Source: Bacillus sp. RO1 (lineage in GTDB: Bacteria > Bacillota > Bacilli > Bacillales > Bacillaceae_I). Taken from it: a stretch of DNA of 64,000 nt. Both the position numbers and the translations under genes were made by a program. The stretch spans positions 1 through 64,000 of the forward strand of contig NZ_JAAZWB010000087.1 in assembly GCF_012524115.1 (NCBI RefSeq), given 5' to 3'. The notes beneath the pieces are model-generated. The model made no database searches and was not told the origin of the DNA. It was given only the letters and a program-made list of their open reading frames with translations. Position 1 is the stretch's first letter; every line of letters begins with the position of its first letter. Of this stretch, positions 51,276 through 60,883 are shown in pieces.

Positions 51276-53012
51276 ATGGAGCAAGCTTCGAATGCTAATT
51301 TGAAAAAATTCACCGCCCTTATCATGTCGACCAATATCCCAAAACTCGCACTAACACTAGGATTAGTCGGCAGTCTAATAACCACACTTGTTGGACTAAC
51401 CATTCCCTTGCTTACCCAGCAACTAGTCGACGGCTTTTCCATGGAATCACTTAGTGTCGGACTTATTGTTGCAATTGCAGCCGTCTTTATTTTACAAGCT
51501 GTGATTGACGGACTATCCACCTACTCCCTCGCCTATGTCGGCCAAAGCATCGTTGCCGGCCTTCGCGAGAAAATGTGGTTTAAATTGATCCGCCTGCCTG
51601 TCAGTTATTTTGACAAAAAAACAAGTGGCGAATCGGTCAGCCGTGTAGTTAACGACACAGGGATTGTAAAAGATTTGATCTCACAGCACTTCCCGCAGTT
51701 CATCACAGGAATTATCACCATTATCGGTGCTGTCATCATCCTCTTCATCATGGACTGGAAAATGACGTTGCTTATGCTGATTTCCGTGCCAGTAACAACG
51801 CTGGTCATGATTCCGCTTGGTACGAAAATGGCGAAGATCTCACGTGGCATTCAAGATGAAACGGCCAATTTTACCGGCAGTGTCCAGCAGACTTTAAGTG
51901 AGATTCGTCTGATGAAGGCCTCCAATGCGGAAGCGGTAGAAGAGATTAAAGGGAGGTCCGGCATTCGCACGCTACTCACTTTTGGACTTAGAGAAGCTCG
52001 TATTTTTGCCGTAATCGGACCGCTTATGTATATGGTCGTCATGCTTGTGATTGTTGTAATTATTGGTTACGGAGGAATTCGGGTAGCTGAAGGCACAATG
52101 ACAACAGGGGCACTTGTTGCATTCCTACTTTACCTGTTCCAAATTATTTTTCCGATTACATCTTTTACGATGTTTTTTACACAGTTACAAAAGGCTAAAG
52201 GTGCGACGGAAAGAATTATTGATATTCTAGAAATTAATGACGAGCCAGGACAAGAGGGGTTGGCGTCGGATATCACCAACCAGCCTGTTTTTGTAAAAGG
52301 GGTGTCCTTTGGATATAACGAAGACGAGCCTATCTTGTGCAATGTTTCCTTTGATGTAGAGCCTGGCATGATGGTGGCTTTTGCTGGACCGAGCGGCGGC
52401 GGGAAGAGTACGCTTTTCGGTTTGCTTGAACGCTTTTATGAACCAACAGCCGGGGAAATTTTCGTCGGCGCGTTACCTATCCGCTCCTTATCCATGAAAG
52501 CATGGCGCCAGCAGATCGGATATGTTTCCCAAGACAGCCCGATGATGGCTGGAACCATCCGAGACAATTTGACGTACGGTTTGGAAAATAAAGAGTCTTT
52601 GACGGATGATCGTTTATGGGAAGTTGCCAAGATGGCATATGCCGACCAGTTCATTCAAGAGTTTCCGAAAGGGCTCGATACCGAAGTGGGCGAGCGTGGA
52701 GTTATGCTATCTGGTGGACAACGCCAACGAATCGCAATCGCCCGTGCCTTTTTGCGCGACCCAAAGATCTTGATGATGGACGAAGCAACGGCAAGCCTAG
52801 ACAGTCAGTCAGAAGGAATCGTCCAGCAGGCGTTGACAAGACTGATGGAAGGCCGGACGACATTTGTGATTGCACATCGCCTGTCTACGATTGTGAATGC
52901 GGATAAGATCATTTTTATCGAAAAAGGCGAGATTACCGGGATGGGGACTCACCAGGAGTTGGTGGCGTCGCATAAGTTGTATCGCGAGTTTGCGGAGCAA
53001 CAGCTGACTTAG
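51276..53012 (+). CDS. bmrA: Multidrug ABC exporter, BmrA-like half transporter
   Basis: 578 residues: six-TM exporter domain (IPLLTQQLVDGFSMESLS, LPVSYFDKKTSGESVSRV) and an ATPase with Walker A GPSGGGKSTLFGLLERFY, Q-loop GYVSQDSP, signature LSGGQRQRIAIARAF, Walker B ILMMDEATASLDSQ and the H-loop VIAHRLS. It follows B. subtilis BmrA closely from end to end (for instance GERGVMLSGGQRQ and the REFAEQQL tail). Homodimeric exporter of drugs and dyes. AAAGGAG site before ATG. Confidence 0.9.
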   Translation: MEQASNANLKKFTALIMSTNIPKLALTLGLVGSLITTLVGLTIPLLTQQLVDGFSMESLSVGLIVAIAAVFILQAVIDGLSTYSLAYVGQSIVAGLREKMWFKLIRLPVSYFDKKTSGESVSRVVNDTGIVKDLISQHFPQFITGIITIIGAVIILFIMDWKMTLLMLISVPVTTLVMIPLGTKMAKISRGIQDETANFTGSVQQTLSEIRLMKASNAEAVEEIKGRSGIRTLLTFGLREARIFAVIGPLMYMVVMLVIVVIIGYGGIRVAEGTMTTGALVAFLLYLFQIIFPITSFTMFFTQLQKAKGATERIIDILEINDEPGQEGLASDITNQPVFVKGVSFGYNEDEPILCNVSFDVEPGMMVAFAGPSGGGKSTLFGLLERFYEPTAGEIFVGALPIRSLSMKAWRQQIGYVSQDSPMMAGTIRDNLTYGLENKESLTDDRLWEVAKMAYADQFIQEFPKGLDTEVGERGVMLSGGQRQRIAIARAFLRDPKILMMDEATASLDSQSEGIVQQALTRLMEGRTTFVIAHRLSTIVNADKIIFIEKGEITGMGTHQELVASHKLYREFAEQQLT

Positions 53013-53024
53013 GTTGGAGATCAG

Positions 53025-53063
53025 AAAAAAGGTCAAGGATGCTTATTAGTCCTTGACCTTTTC
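53025..53063 (+). terminator. bmrA terminator
   Basis: AAGGTCAAGGA pairs with TCCTTGACCTT, followed by TTCTT. Confidence 0.85.
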
Positions 53064-53070
53064 TTATTAA

Positions 53071-53300
53071 ACTGAGACTGCCTCTCTGTTACCGTTTTTC
53101 TTGTTTTAATTTCAGTTCGGGCTTTGAGATCGCCTCTCTGTTACCGTTTTTCCTGTTTTAATCTCAGTTCGGGTTCTGAGACCGCCTCTCTGTTACCGTT
53201 TTTCTTGTTTTTATCTCAGTTCGGGCTCTGAAACAGCCTCTCTGTTACCGTTTTTCCTGTTTTAATCTCTGTTCGGGCTTTGAGACAGCCTCTCTACAGC
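53071..53300. repeat. 52-bp tandem array (locus E)
   Basis: CCTCTCTG starts at 53081, 53133, 53185, 53237 and (as CCTCTCTA) 53289: an exact 52-bp step, four full units and a partial fifth. Each unit has two related halves (CTGTTACCG and CAGTTCGGG) 25-27 bp apart. It lies just outside the bmrA terminator. Confidence 0.92.
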
Positions 53301-53323
53301 AAATCGTCATAGGCTTTATTAAA

Positions 53324-53401
53324 GTTCATGCCGAAACCAACCGAGTTCATGCCAAACCCACTCGAGTTCGTGCCAAAATCCCCTTAGTTCGTGCCAAAAC
53401 G
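53324..53401. repeat. 21-bp phased array (locus G, C-type units)
   Basis: GAGTTCATGCC/GAGTTCGTGCC units start at 53328, 53349, 53370 and 53391: exact 21-bp steps, the same unit as loci C (34 kb) and F (36.5 kb). Confidence 0.9.
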
Positions 53402-53410
53402 AAAATCACA

Positions 53411-54865
53411 CTAAGTCCCACAATACGTCCGGTACCCAGCCGTCACACTCGCACCCGGCGCCACACAATAATCTTCCTGTTCCTCCGAATACGCATACGG
53501 ATCACGCAAGACCCTCACCAAATTCTCCATCACACCGTAATTCCCATGCTCCACCGCAGCCAACAATGCTGCCTCGACACGATGATTACGCGCAATAACG
53601 GACGGATTACTCTTCTGCATCAACTCACGAACCGCCTCCGCACTCGCAGACTGCCTTCCCACTCGTTCCTGCCACAACGAATGCCACTCACTAAAAGCTG
53701 GCCTCTCTACCAAATCCATCTCACCCAATGTCAACTCACGAAACGTATTCGTAAAATCTGCCTTGCTTTCCTTCATCACATCAAGCAGCCCTTCTACCAA
53801 TGCCTCATCCTCAGATTCCTCACCAAACAACCCAAGTTTCGCACGCATTCCTGCAAGCCAATACCCCTTATAAAGGTCCGAGAACTTATATAGCTCCTCT
53901 TGCGCCAACTCAACTGCACGCTTTTGATCCTCATCAAACAACGGTAACAACGCTTCCGCAAACCTTGCCAAATTCCAGCCCCCTATTCGCGGCTGGTTTT
54001 CATACGAATAACGCCCCTGCACATCAATGGAACTGAACACGGTCGCCGGGTCATACATATCCATAAACGCACATGGTCCATAGTCGATGGTTTCTCCGCT
54101 AATTGTCATGTTATCCGTGTTCATCACACCGTGGATGAAACCAACCAGCTGCCATTTTGCAATCAGCTCTGCCTGTCGTTCCATTACTTTTCTAAAAAAG
54201 CCAAGATAGTCACCTGCGTCCAACTCAGGATAGTGACGTTTCATTGCATAGTCTGCTAAAGCATGCAATTTTTCCAAGTCACCCCATTGAGCAACAAACT
54301 GAAATGTTCCAAAACGAAGATGACTCGACGCAACTCTGGTCATGACTGCTCCAGGTAACAAACCTTCCCGCAAGACCTCTTCCCCGGTAGTAACCACAGC
54401 CAAGCTTCGTGTTGTCGGGATACCCAAGCCATGCATTGCTTCACTTATGATATACTCACGCAGCATGGGTCCCAAAGTTGCACGTCCATCACCGCCCCGG
54501 GAATATGGAGTCCGCCCCGAACCCTTCAACTGAATATCAAAACGCTCGCCTGAAGGAGTAATCTGCTCCCCGACCAACAAGGCACGGCCATCCCCAAGCA
54601 TCGTAAAATTGCCGAACTGATGACCCGCATACGCTTGAGCTATACCAGAACCACCTTCTGGAACGGTGTTACCTGCAAGCACCGATAAACCGACACCCTC
54701 TTGCAATGCTTCCGCTCTCAGTCCAAGCTTACTAGCAACCGTCTCGTTTAGGACAACCAACTTCGGTGCATCCACAGGATTCGGCTCTATTTTTGAAAAA
54801 AACAATTCAGGTAATGATTCATAGCTATTATCAAATTTCCATTCTATATTGTTAGTAATGGTCAT
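53411..54865 (-). CDS. selO: Protein adenylyltransferase SelO (YdiU)
   Basis: 484 residues, the usual SelO/YdiU pseudokinase length. Key stretches: [44 protein letters not shown] (nucleotide-binding Lys and Arg), [11 protein letters not shown], and [20 protein letters not shown] with the metal-binding N and D. It attaches AMP to protein Ser/Thr/Tyr in redox stress. The C-terminal YCGT has the Cys that replaces selenocysteine of the animal protein. Confidence 0.93.
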   Translation of the reverse strand: MTITNNIEWKFDNSYESLPELFFSKIEPNPVDAPKLVVLNETVASKLGLRAEALQEGVGLSVLAGNTVPEGGSGIAQAYAGHQFGNFTMLGDGRALLVGEQITPSGERFDIQLKGSGRTPYSRGGDGRATLGPMLREYIISEAMHGLGIPTTRSLAVVTTGEEVLREGLLPGAVMTRVASSHLRFGTFQFVAQWGDLEKLHALADYAMKRHYPELDAGDYLGFFRKVMERQAELIAKWQLVGFIHGVMNTDNMTISGETIDYGPCAFMDMYDPATVFSSIDVQGRYSYENQPRIGGWNLARFAEALLPLFDEDQKRAVELAQEELYKFSDLYKGYWLAGMRAKLGLFGEESEDEALVEGLLDVMKESKADFTNTFRELTLGEMDLVERPAFSEWHSLWQERVGRQSASAEAVRELMQKSNPSVIARNHRVEAALLAAVEHGNYGVMENLVRVLRDPYAYSEEQEDYCVAPGASVTAGYRTYCGT

Positions 54866-55027
54866 CTAATCCCCTTCCTCTCATCTGTCTAGTCAATACA
54901 TTTATTATACCCTTTGTACCGCCAAATTTAATAAAATCAGCCTTGCCTATAGAGAGTTCAAATTTCTCATATCAGGAAAATAATGCTAAAATAAACCCCA
55001 AACAAGTAACAGACAAGGAGATTCTCC

Positions 55028-55540
55028 ATGAGCAAAACTTGCAAAGATACCCGCGTCATCCGAACAAGCCGTGTGTTTCCAAACGACATCAACAATCACA
55101 ATACTCTTTTTGGAGGAAAGCTATTGTCTGATGTAGACATGCTTGCTTCCATTTCAGCTGCCCGTATGTGCCGATGTGAATGTGTAACAGCCTCCATGGA
55201 CTCAGTGGATTTCCTGTCCCCAATCCGGCCAACTGATGCTGTTATTTTTGAATCATTTGTAACTTGGACAGGGAATTCTTCTATGGAAGTTTTCGTGAAA
55301 GTGACAGCGGAGAATTTAACAAAAGGCACTAAAAACATTGCAGCGACAGCCTTTTTAACATTTGTAGCACTAGACGATAACGGAAAACCCGCTTCTGTAC
55401 CTTCCATCAAACCTGAAACAGAAGAAGAGATTTATTTAAACAAAACAGGGGAAGAACGTGCAAAAGCGCGTCGAAACAGGAGAGCCCAATCCAAAGCGCT
55501 TGCTTCCAAGCTTGCAAGTGGATTTTCTGGAAAAAATTAA
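55028..55540 (+). CDS. Acyl-CoA thioesterase, hotdog fold (YkhA-like)
   Basis: 170 residues: one hotdog domain with the YkhA/BFIT-type core FPNDINNHNTLFGGKLLSDVD, then ITASMDSV-like CVTASMDSVDFLSPI, and a Lys/Arg-rich C-terminal tail (ERAKARRNRRAQSKALASKL). Such enzymes hydrolyse acyl-CoA to the free acid and CoA and work as hexamers. Short AAGGAGAT site before the ATG. Convergent with the histidine kinase; a shared terminator separates them. Confidence 0.9.
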   Translation: MSKTCKDTRVIRTSRVFPNDINNHNTLFGGKLLSDVDMLASISAARMCRCECVTASMDSVDFLSPIRPTDAVIFESFVTWTGNSSMEVFVKVTAENLTKGTKNIAATAFLTFVALDDNGKPASVPSIKPETEEEIYLNKTGEERAKARRNRRAQSKALASKLASGFSGKN

Positions 55541-55570
55541 GAGAGTGCTCACTATCCCAGCACTCTCCTC
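55541..55570. terminator. Hairpin between convergent genes
   Basis: GAGAGTGCT (55541-55549) and AGCACTCTC (55559-55567) directly follow the thioesterase stop. Confidence 0.65.
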
Positions 55571-57132
55571 TATTCCATCACATTTGCAGTAAACTTCACT
55601 TCCGCTGTGCCAGCGTTTAGCTTTTCCAGTGTAATCCTTGCAACCGTTCCTTTATTCAATTCACTCTTATAATCAAGCGAGCCATTATGATTTTTAATGA
55701 TTTTATTTGTAACAAGCAGGCCTAAGCCGGTTCCTTTTTCTTTTGTTGTAAAAAACGGTTTACCCAACTCCTTAATCTTTTCAGGAGAGATGCCGACACC
55801 TTGATCTTCAAATTCTACATAAACCGATTCAGCTGTTTCCTTTAGACGGATGGTTACCTCTCCACCACGCGGCATCGCTTCAAAGGCATTTTTCAAGAGG
55901 TTGATGAACACTTGTTTCATTTCGCTTTCCACACAGTCATGCATCAGTGATTCCGCTACTTCCAGCTTGATTCCTATATTGAGGAACAATGCCTGTGAGT
56001 CCAGCAAAAATACGACATTCTTCAAAACCTTAACCATGTCCACACTTTCCAAGAATTTTGCTTGTGGTTTGGCAAGCACTAGCATTTCATTAGAAATCAG
56101 TTCAATCCGTTCCAACTCACTTGCCATAATTTCATAGTATTGAGGATTTACTCCGTTTTGTATGTTAATTAACTGCAAGAATCCTTTTAAGGAAGTCAGC
56201 GGATTTCGTATTTCATGAGCAACCCCTGCAGCCAACTGCCCCACTGCCGTTAGTTTCTCTGAATTGACAAGCGCGACTTCTGATTCCCTGCGTTCAGAAA
56301 TATCCCTTGTAGTACTAATTATTTGCTTAAGTTTTCCGTTTTCATCCAAGACTGGCTTTGACACAGTTTCAAGCCAAACCGCTCTGCCATCCTTTGCTAA
56401 AACACGAAACTCTTTACTTAAAGATGTTTGAGCACGGTTAATTTCTCCATTAAAACTTTGTACGGTTTCTAGATCCTCTGATGGTATGAACTGGGCAAAA
56501 TCCACTCCAATGATATCCTTTTGACTGTAACCAAGAATATCAGTCACGGCAGGATTGATATATTGAACCGTCCCGTCAGGTGAAGCTAGCGTAATGATGT
56601 CCTTCGCATGTTCTGAAATGAGCTGATACATATTTTCAAATTCCTGTTTTCGTAAAAAAGTAAAGGCGGTCACCGCATGCTTACTCATCAAAATGGACAG
56701 ACGTATATCCATTTCGGTAGGAGTATATGGATAACGATGATAGATAGCAAACGTTCCATATATTTTCTCTCGATAATAAATAGGGATAGACCAGACAGCA
56801 CGTACTCTAGACAAGTTAGTAAGTTCCAAGAAAGGCTCCCAAACCGGATCCGTATGCATATCTTCGCAAACGACAATACGCTTCTCGTTCGCCGCTATCC
56901 CGCATCCGCCCACGCCAAGCGGAAGATTTTTGGCCTTCTCCACATAACATTCCGGAAACCCATCATAACCCGGTCCTGGATTCAATGTTTGCGTCACATC
57001 ATCAAAGATCATCGTCGTTACAATTGCATCTTCTGAGAGCATCTCTTGCAACTCTACCACCAAACGAGATAATATCTTCTCTACCGTATCATCATGTTCA
57101 AAAGGATTTTTATGTAAAAGTTCATTCAGCAT
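55570..57132 (-). CDS. Soluble GAF-PAS sensor histidine kinase
   Basis: 520 residues without membrane segments: GAF domain about 20-165 (VGGCGIAANEKRIVV), PAS about 170-290 (ISEHAKDIITLASPDGTVQY, ILGYSQKDIIG), HisKA with the H-box AAGVAHEIRNPL (His near 307), HATPase with NLLKNAFEAM, DQGVGI and GTGLGL. It resembles the cytosolic sporulation kinases KinA/KinE. No response regulator is near, so it most likely feeds a phosphorelay elsewhere. Confidence 0.87.
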   Translation of the reverse strand: MLNELLHKNPFEHDDTVEKILSRLVVELQEMLSEDAIVTTMIFDDVTQTLNPGPGYDGFPECYVEKAKNLPLGVGGCGIAANEKRIVVCEDMHTDPVWEPFLELTNLSRVRAVWSIPIYYREKIYGTFAIYHRYPYTPTEMDIRLSILMSKHAVTAFTFLRKQEFENMYQLISEHAKDIITLASPDGTVQYINPAVTDILGYSQKDIIGVDFAQFIPSEDLETVQSFNGEINRAQTSLSKEFRVLAKDGRAVWLETVSKPVLDENGKLKQIISTTRDISERRESEVALVNSEKLTAVGQLAAGVAHEIRNPLTSLKGFLQLINIQNGVNPQYYEIMASELERIELISNEMLVLAKPQAKFLESVDMVKVLKNVVFLLDSQALFLNIGIKLEVAESLMHDCVESEMKQVFINLLKNAFEAMPRGGEVTIRLKETAESVYVEFEDQGVGISPEKIKELGKPFFTTKEKGTGLGLLVTNKIIKNHNGSLDYKSELNKGTVARITLEKLNAGTAEVKFTANVME

Positions 57133-57324
57133 AGTATGCCCCTCAACATTCCTCTTATATTTTTCTACTATTCTAATAATAACTTTACCATATTAAAGTG
57201 TTTTTGACTTTTCATTTCCACAAATTGGAGTATAAAAAGGTACAGGATGACTAGATATTGTCCTGAACAGTCTAAAATAACGCTTGAAATATCTTTCCTA
57301 TGTAGTTATTGATTATGAAAAGCA

Positions 57325-57354
57325 TAAAAAACCCAAAGTTTAATTACCTTGGGT
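57325..57354 (-). terminator. Terminator overlapping the CBO0543-like gene end
   Basis: ACCCAAGG pairs with CTTTGGGT on the minus strand, then TTTTTTA. The stem overlaps the stop codon. Confidence 0.65.
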
Positions 57355-57852
57355 GGAGCAATGATTGATTGAATTGGTTATACTCTCTTGATTCATCACA
57401 TCTAGTCTTTTCAAGAAGCCTATAATACCTCTCACCAAAAACAAGGTGAAATTAACACTTCCAAATGTATGAAAAACAGACCATTTTTTCCACTCAAATA
57501 ATCTTGAGTTTTTTTCTAGCCACCATTGACATAAACTCATTGGAACACTAAAAATTAAACTTTTTAGGAGCAAGCTACTCCATTTATCATGGTAGGATAT
57601 TCTGACCCAGATAACACTTAATATTGGAAAGAACAATAAATCATAAATAATGTTAGTACTAAAAATTTTGGGAAAAGGCCTTACTGGATAAGCAATTTTT
57701 TTCGTTCCCACTACATAAGAATCCAGTAGAATCGAAATAACTCCCTTTAGGAAAAAAACCAGTAAATTTTCTCTCATTTTTGAACCTCTAAATACAAATG
57801 GTAAAGAAATCATACACAGTAAATTTAAAAGATTTACCAACCTTCTCTCCAT
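57340..57852 (-). CDS. CBO0543-like membrane protein
   Basis: 170 residues with four or five hydrophobic segments. The segment YPVRPFPKIFSTNIIYDLLFFP, broken here after YPVRPFPKIF, is typical of the CBO0543 group found in spore formers. Function unknown. It stands alone between the histidine kinase and the YhhN-like gene, with its own terminator. Confidence 0.65.
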   Translation of the reverse strand: MERRLVNLLNLLCMISLPFVFRGSKMRENLLVFFLKGVISILLDSYVVGTKKIAYPVRPFPKIFSTNIIYDLLFFPILSVIWVRISYHDKWSSLLLKSLIFSVPMSLCQWWLEKNSRLFEWKKWSVFHTFGSVNFTLFLVRGIIGFLKRLDVMNQESITNSINHCSTQGN

Positions 57853-57967
57853 TGGGACACCCTTTCATCAAGAATGATAATTTTAATACTTTTACGTTTC
57901 CCATGAAGAAAGATAATATCCAAGCTAATTTTTCATTGATGCTAAGGTACATCTACATAAAAAAAAT

Positions 57968-58603
57968 TTAAATCCAATGCAAAGAAATCGCAAATAGATA
58001 TTGTGCCAAATAATAAGGAATCATCACAAGATAATTTCTATAGGTCAGCTTACCGACAAACCTATCCCAAGCAAGAATGGCATCGGAAAAGAAAAACAAG
58101 ATGGCGCCTGCAATGATTAGAGGCTGTTGACTATAGAATGCTGCTAATACCATAGACGTGATGATCGCTACATACGTTGTGACTGCTAGAAAAAGAACAA
58201 TGCCTCCCGAATTCACAACCCCTTTCGAAAGTTTCAAAAGGTAGAGAATTGCGACAAGAAATAGTGCTCCAGAAATCCAGACATTTACCGCATCACCCCC
58301 AGGAAAATACCAAAAAGCCACAACATAGCATACATGACCGGCCAAAAAAGAACCTAATCCATATACGAAACGATCCTTTGGAAGCATCAGAAGAATATCA
58401 CCTATTATAGAAAATAATAATCCTGCTAGGATCCACCAGCCATATGTAAAAGATATATCGCCCAACCGCAATATTGCTATAAAAATAATTATCACCATGG
58501 TCCCTGGCTTTAACATATACGTCCATAATTTATGATGTTTCTCTACCGCAAACAGATAAAAAACACCAAGAAGCATCGTGAGAAATGAGAGGGATAACAA
58601 CAT
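57968..58603 (-). CDS. YhhN-family (lysoplasmalogenase-like) membrane protein
   Basis: 211 residues, about eight hydrophobic segments. YhhN/TMEM86 features: YMLKPGTMVIIIF near residue 30, GLLFSIIGDILLMLP, FLAGHVCYVVAF and FFFSDAILAWDRF. Family members hydrolyse lysoplasmalogens; the bacterial role is unclear. ATG 58603 follows AAGGAGG; the 27-residue upward extension in frame is not used. Confidence 0.85.
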   Translation of the reverse strand: MLLSLSFLTMLLGVFYLFAVEKHHKLWTYMLKPGTMVIIIFIAILRLGDISFTYGWWILAGLLFSIIGDILLMLPKDRFVYGLGSFLAGHVCYVVAFWYFPGGDAVNVWISGALFLVAILYLLKLSKGVVNSGGIVLFLAVTTYVAIITSMVLAAFYSQQPLIIAGAILFFFSDAILAWDRFVGKLTYRNYLVMIPYYLAQYLFAISLHWI

Positions 58604-58736
58604 TTCAATAACCTCCTTCACACTTTTATTTACTCTACATTTTAATCCACAACCAACACTCGTGATAGTCTTTTTTCTAAACATTACAACAATAAAAGAG
58701 GATTCTCCCGCTAATGCGAATGAACCCTCCCACCCC

Positions 58737-59564
58737 TCATTCTCCTATCTGCTTCAACGACTTCTCCACAAAAGCATACGCATAACTCTCCGACACTCTT
58801 TCCGCATTAAAATAGAATGCATACACATCTTCGTTCACTCGGAAACTTATTCTGAACGTATCTGGAATAGAATGTTTCAAATAATTATAGTAAACCGTTT
58901 TACCAGCGATACTCTTCTCTTCACCAATAAGGTTGTAATTAATCCTATCAATATGAGTAGTTTCTCCATTTAATATGTTCAGCCCCACCATGTGTTTATC
59001 ATTCACAAGAAACTCCCCATAAATTAGATCCGTACCCCGCAATAACTTAGCAAGTTCCTCTGACTTCTCTTCCTCATCACCCGCTTCAAGAGTACTATAC
59101 ACAAAAGTTGCCACTACCGGATCGCCTACAAACCGCTCATCATCAAGAAAATACCCGTCATCTATGATAAAAGCAGTCCGTAAAGGAACATCAGCATGAA
59201 ACGGTATATGAACCTCTGTTCTAAGCTTAGCAGATGCCGCTTTTTCTAAATTGGTATACGGGGTTACCCCTCCAGCCACAGCTTCAGTGTCATTCTCATC
59301 CTCCACAGTCAAACTCTTTTCCGTATCATTTGAAAAAATCAACTCTGTCGCAAGAAAGTACCCACCAATCACCAACAACAACCCAGCCAACATAAATGAA
59401 ACGACTGGCCTCATATCCCATCTCCATTGTTGTCTTTTCTCCGGTTGCCTAACCGACTCCATTACTCGTTCATGAATTTCCTTCTTTCCTTCCTCATCCA
59501 TCCTGATCGCTTGATATCCTTTTAATGTATGCTCCAAGCGACTCTCCTCTTTTTCATGCGTCAT
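58737..59564 (-). CDS. Anti-sigma factor, single TM
   Basis: 275 residues: a cytoplasmic N-terminus (about 1-50), one TM (VSFMLAGLLLVIGGYFLATE), then an extracytoplasmic acidic and beta-rich domain. No zinc-binding motif of the ZAS type is seen. It overlaps the ECF sigma gene by 11 bp and is therefore almost certainly its anti-sigma partner, although I cannot match the outer domain to RsiX, RsiV or RsiM. Gene order sigma then anti-sigma fits. Confidence 0.75.
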   Translation of the reverse strand: MTHEKEESRLEHTLKGYQAIRMDEEGKKEIHERVMESVRQPEKRQQWRWDMRPVVSFMLAGLLLVIGGYFLATELIFSNDTEKSLTVEDENDTEAVAGGVTPYTNLEKAASAKLRTEVHIPFHADVPLRTAFIIDDGYFLDDERFVGDPVVATFVYSTLEAGDEEEKSEELAKLLRGTDLIYGEFLVNDKHMVGLNILNGETTHIDRINYNLIGEEKSIAGKTVYYNYLKHSIPDTFRISFRVNEDVYAFYFNAERVSESYAYAFVEKSLKQIGE

Positions 59565-60087
59565 GGTTATAGCCCTCCTTCAGCATTTGTTTCTTCAAGG
59601 CTTCCAACGCTCTGTGCAAGGTGGTCTTCACCTTGCCTTCACTCCAACCCAGGATCTCTGCGGTTTCCCGCACCGTCAACTCCTTTATTTTTCGTAAAAT
59701 AATGACCTCCCGATAAGACCTTTTCAACTGTTGCAAGGCACGATACAGATACGCCTCATATTCCCCTCGCTGCGTTATCTGCTCTGGTAGATATTCTGTT
59801 GTCGAAAGCATCGCAGTAGCGGCAAAGGAATCCGCCACAAACCGAAAAGGCTTCCGCTTCCGAAATTCATCGATTGTCGCATTCCGGGCAATCCTGTACA
59901 GCCAATTCCTTTCACTTGTTTCTCCTTTAAAACGATCTATTGCTTGATAAGCCTTAATATACGTATCATGCGTCAAGTCCTTCGCCATCTCTGGATCACC
60001 GGTCATCATCAGAACATATCGAAAAACCTCATCACTATAACGCTCATACCAATCATCCAGCTTGCGAATTGACCATTCTCCCTCCAT
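59554..60087 (-). CDS. ECF sigma factor
   Basis: 177 residues: sigma-2 region YVLMMTGDPEMAKDLTHDTY, with FKGETSERNWLYRIARNATI, and the sigma-4 helix-turn-helix LTVRETAEILGWSEGKVKTT. It directs RNA polymerase to promoters of the AAC/CGTC type. A fitting promoter lies 50 bp upstream of its own start, so it is probably autoregulated. The overlapping gene should be the anti-sigma factor. Closest in look to SigX/SigW-type factors. Confidence 0.9.
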   Translation of the reverse strand: MEGEWSIRKLDDWYERYSDEVFRYVLMMTGDPEMAKDLTHDTYIKAYQAIDRFKGETSERNWLYRIARNATIDEFRKRKPFRFVADSFAATAMLSTTEYLPEQITQRGEYEAYLYRALQQLKRSYREVIILRKIKELTVRETAEILGWSEGKVKTTLHRALEALKKQMLKEGYNHDA

Positions 60088-60135
60088 TTATTTCACCTAT
60101 CTCTCTATAGCTATCGCAAATTTGCTTACTTTAAG

Positions 60136-60161
60136 GACGTGAGGATTGTTCATTGGTTACA
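60136..60161 (-). promoter_or_regulatory. ECF-type promoter of the sigma/anti-sigma operon
   Basis: Minus-strand TGTAACC (60155-60161), then 15 bp and CGTC (60136-60139): the AAC -35 and CGTC -10 pattern of Bacillus ECF sigma factors. Confidence 0.65.
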
Positions 60162-60277
60162 GTTTTTCAAAAGAAAAAAGCGGTTCTCCCGCTCTTCTAG
60201 TTTACACTAGGAAATGAAAGGTGCGCTTACATAATAAGGTAGATCCCCTACCATTTTTCCATTTTCCCGTTATCAAT

Positions 60278-60309
60278 AAAAAAAACCTCAGAGGATAATT
60301 CCTCCAAGG
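60278..60309 (-). terminator. Terminator of the VOC gene
   Basis: CCTTGGAGGA pairs with TCCTCTGAGG (two wobbles) followed by eight T on the minus strand. Confidence 0.8.
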
Positions 60310-60326
60310 TCTTAAGACCATCTATT

Positions 60327-60707
60327 CTACTTCTTCTCCATTACCGCAAAATAATTGCCTTCAAAGTCGGCAAAATTGAACACTTTACCAGAAGGCATAT
60401 TTACCATTTCCCCCACTGTCACACTTTTGCTGGATAAATCATCATATAACCTTTCAAGATTTTCAGTAAAAAACAATAAAGAAGGCGTACCAAGGTTAAG
60501 TTCCGGTGACATTTTCGCAACGAATTCCTTGTTGTGTAGGATGATACTTGTTTCCGAACTTTTTGACGGTGCTATCTCAATCCATCTCATTCCCTCTCCA
60601 TTGTCCTCTTCAGAAATGACGTGGAACCCTACTGTCTCTGTCCAAAACCTCAACGCTTCATCTTGATTATCTACATAGAGCATGACTTGACCGAGCTTAT
60701 TGATCAT
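60327..60707 (-). CDS. VOC family (glyoxalase/bleomycin-resistance fold) protein
   Basis: 126 residues in two beta-alpha-beta-beta-beta modules: LGQVMLYVDNQDEALRFWTE then SLLFFTENLERLYDDL and FADFEGNYFAVME. Metal ligands of the fold are only partly visible (E in the last strand), so it may be a non-catalytic or dioxygenase-like member. Monocistronic. Confidence 0.82.
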   Translation of the reverse strand: MINKLGQVMLYVDNQDEALRFWTETVGFHVISEEDNGEGMRWIEIAPSKSSETSIILHNKEFVAKMSPELNLGTPSLLFFTENLERLYDDLSSKSVTVGEMVNMPSGKVFNFADFEGNYFAVMEKK

Positions 60708-60835
60708 TGTTTGTTTCCCTCCAGCTAGATTGATATAGTAACAAGTTCTAGGTTCATCTATAAAAACCCTCTAAATAGCCTCACTTAATCCATACCATCA
60801 TATCCAAAAAAATCCTTCCAATTAATCCGCATTTT

Positions 60836-60866
60836 ATGTAAACTTATATTTATTAAAAGTTTACAT
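60836..60866 (+). promoter_or_regulatory. BirA operator upstream of bioY
   Basis: ATGTAAACTT (60836-60845) and AAGTTTACAT (60857-60866) are perfect arms, TGTAAAC-N15-GTTTACA, the firmicute BirA box pattern. It is 18 bp before the bioY start, so biotin should repress. Confidence 0.8.
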
Positions 60867-60883
60867 AATAGGAGGAACCTCAA

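Noticed and set aside
53071-53401. Possible CRISPR array
   Set aside because: Units follow each other without unique spacers, the 52-bp units are similar throughout, and there are no cas genes.
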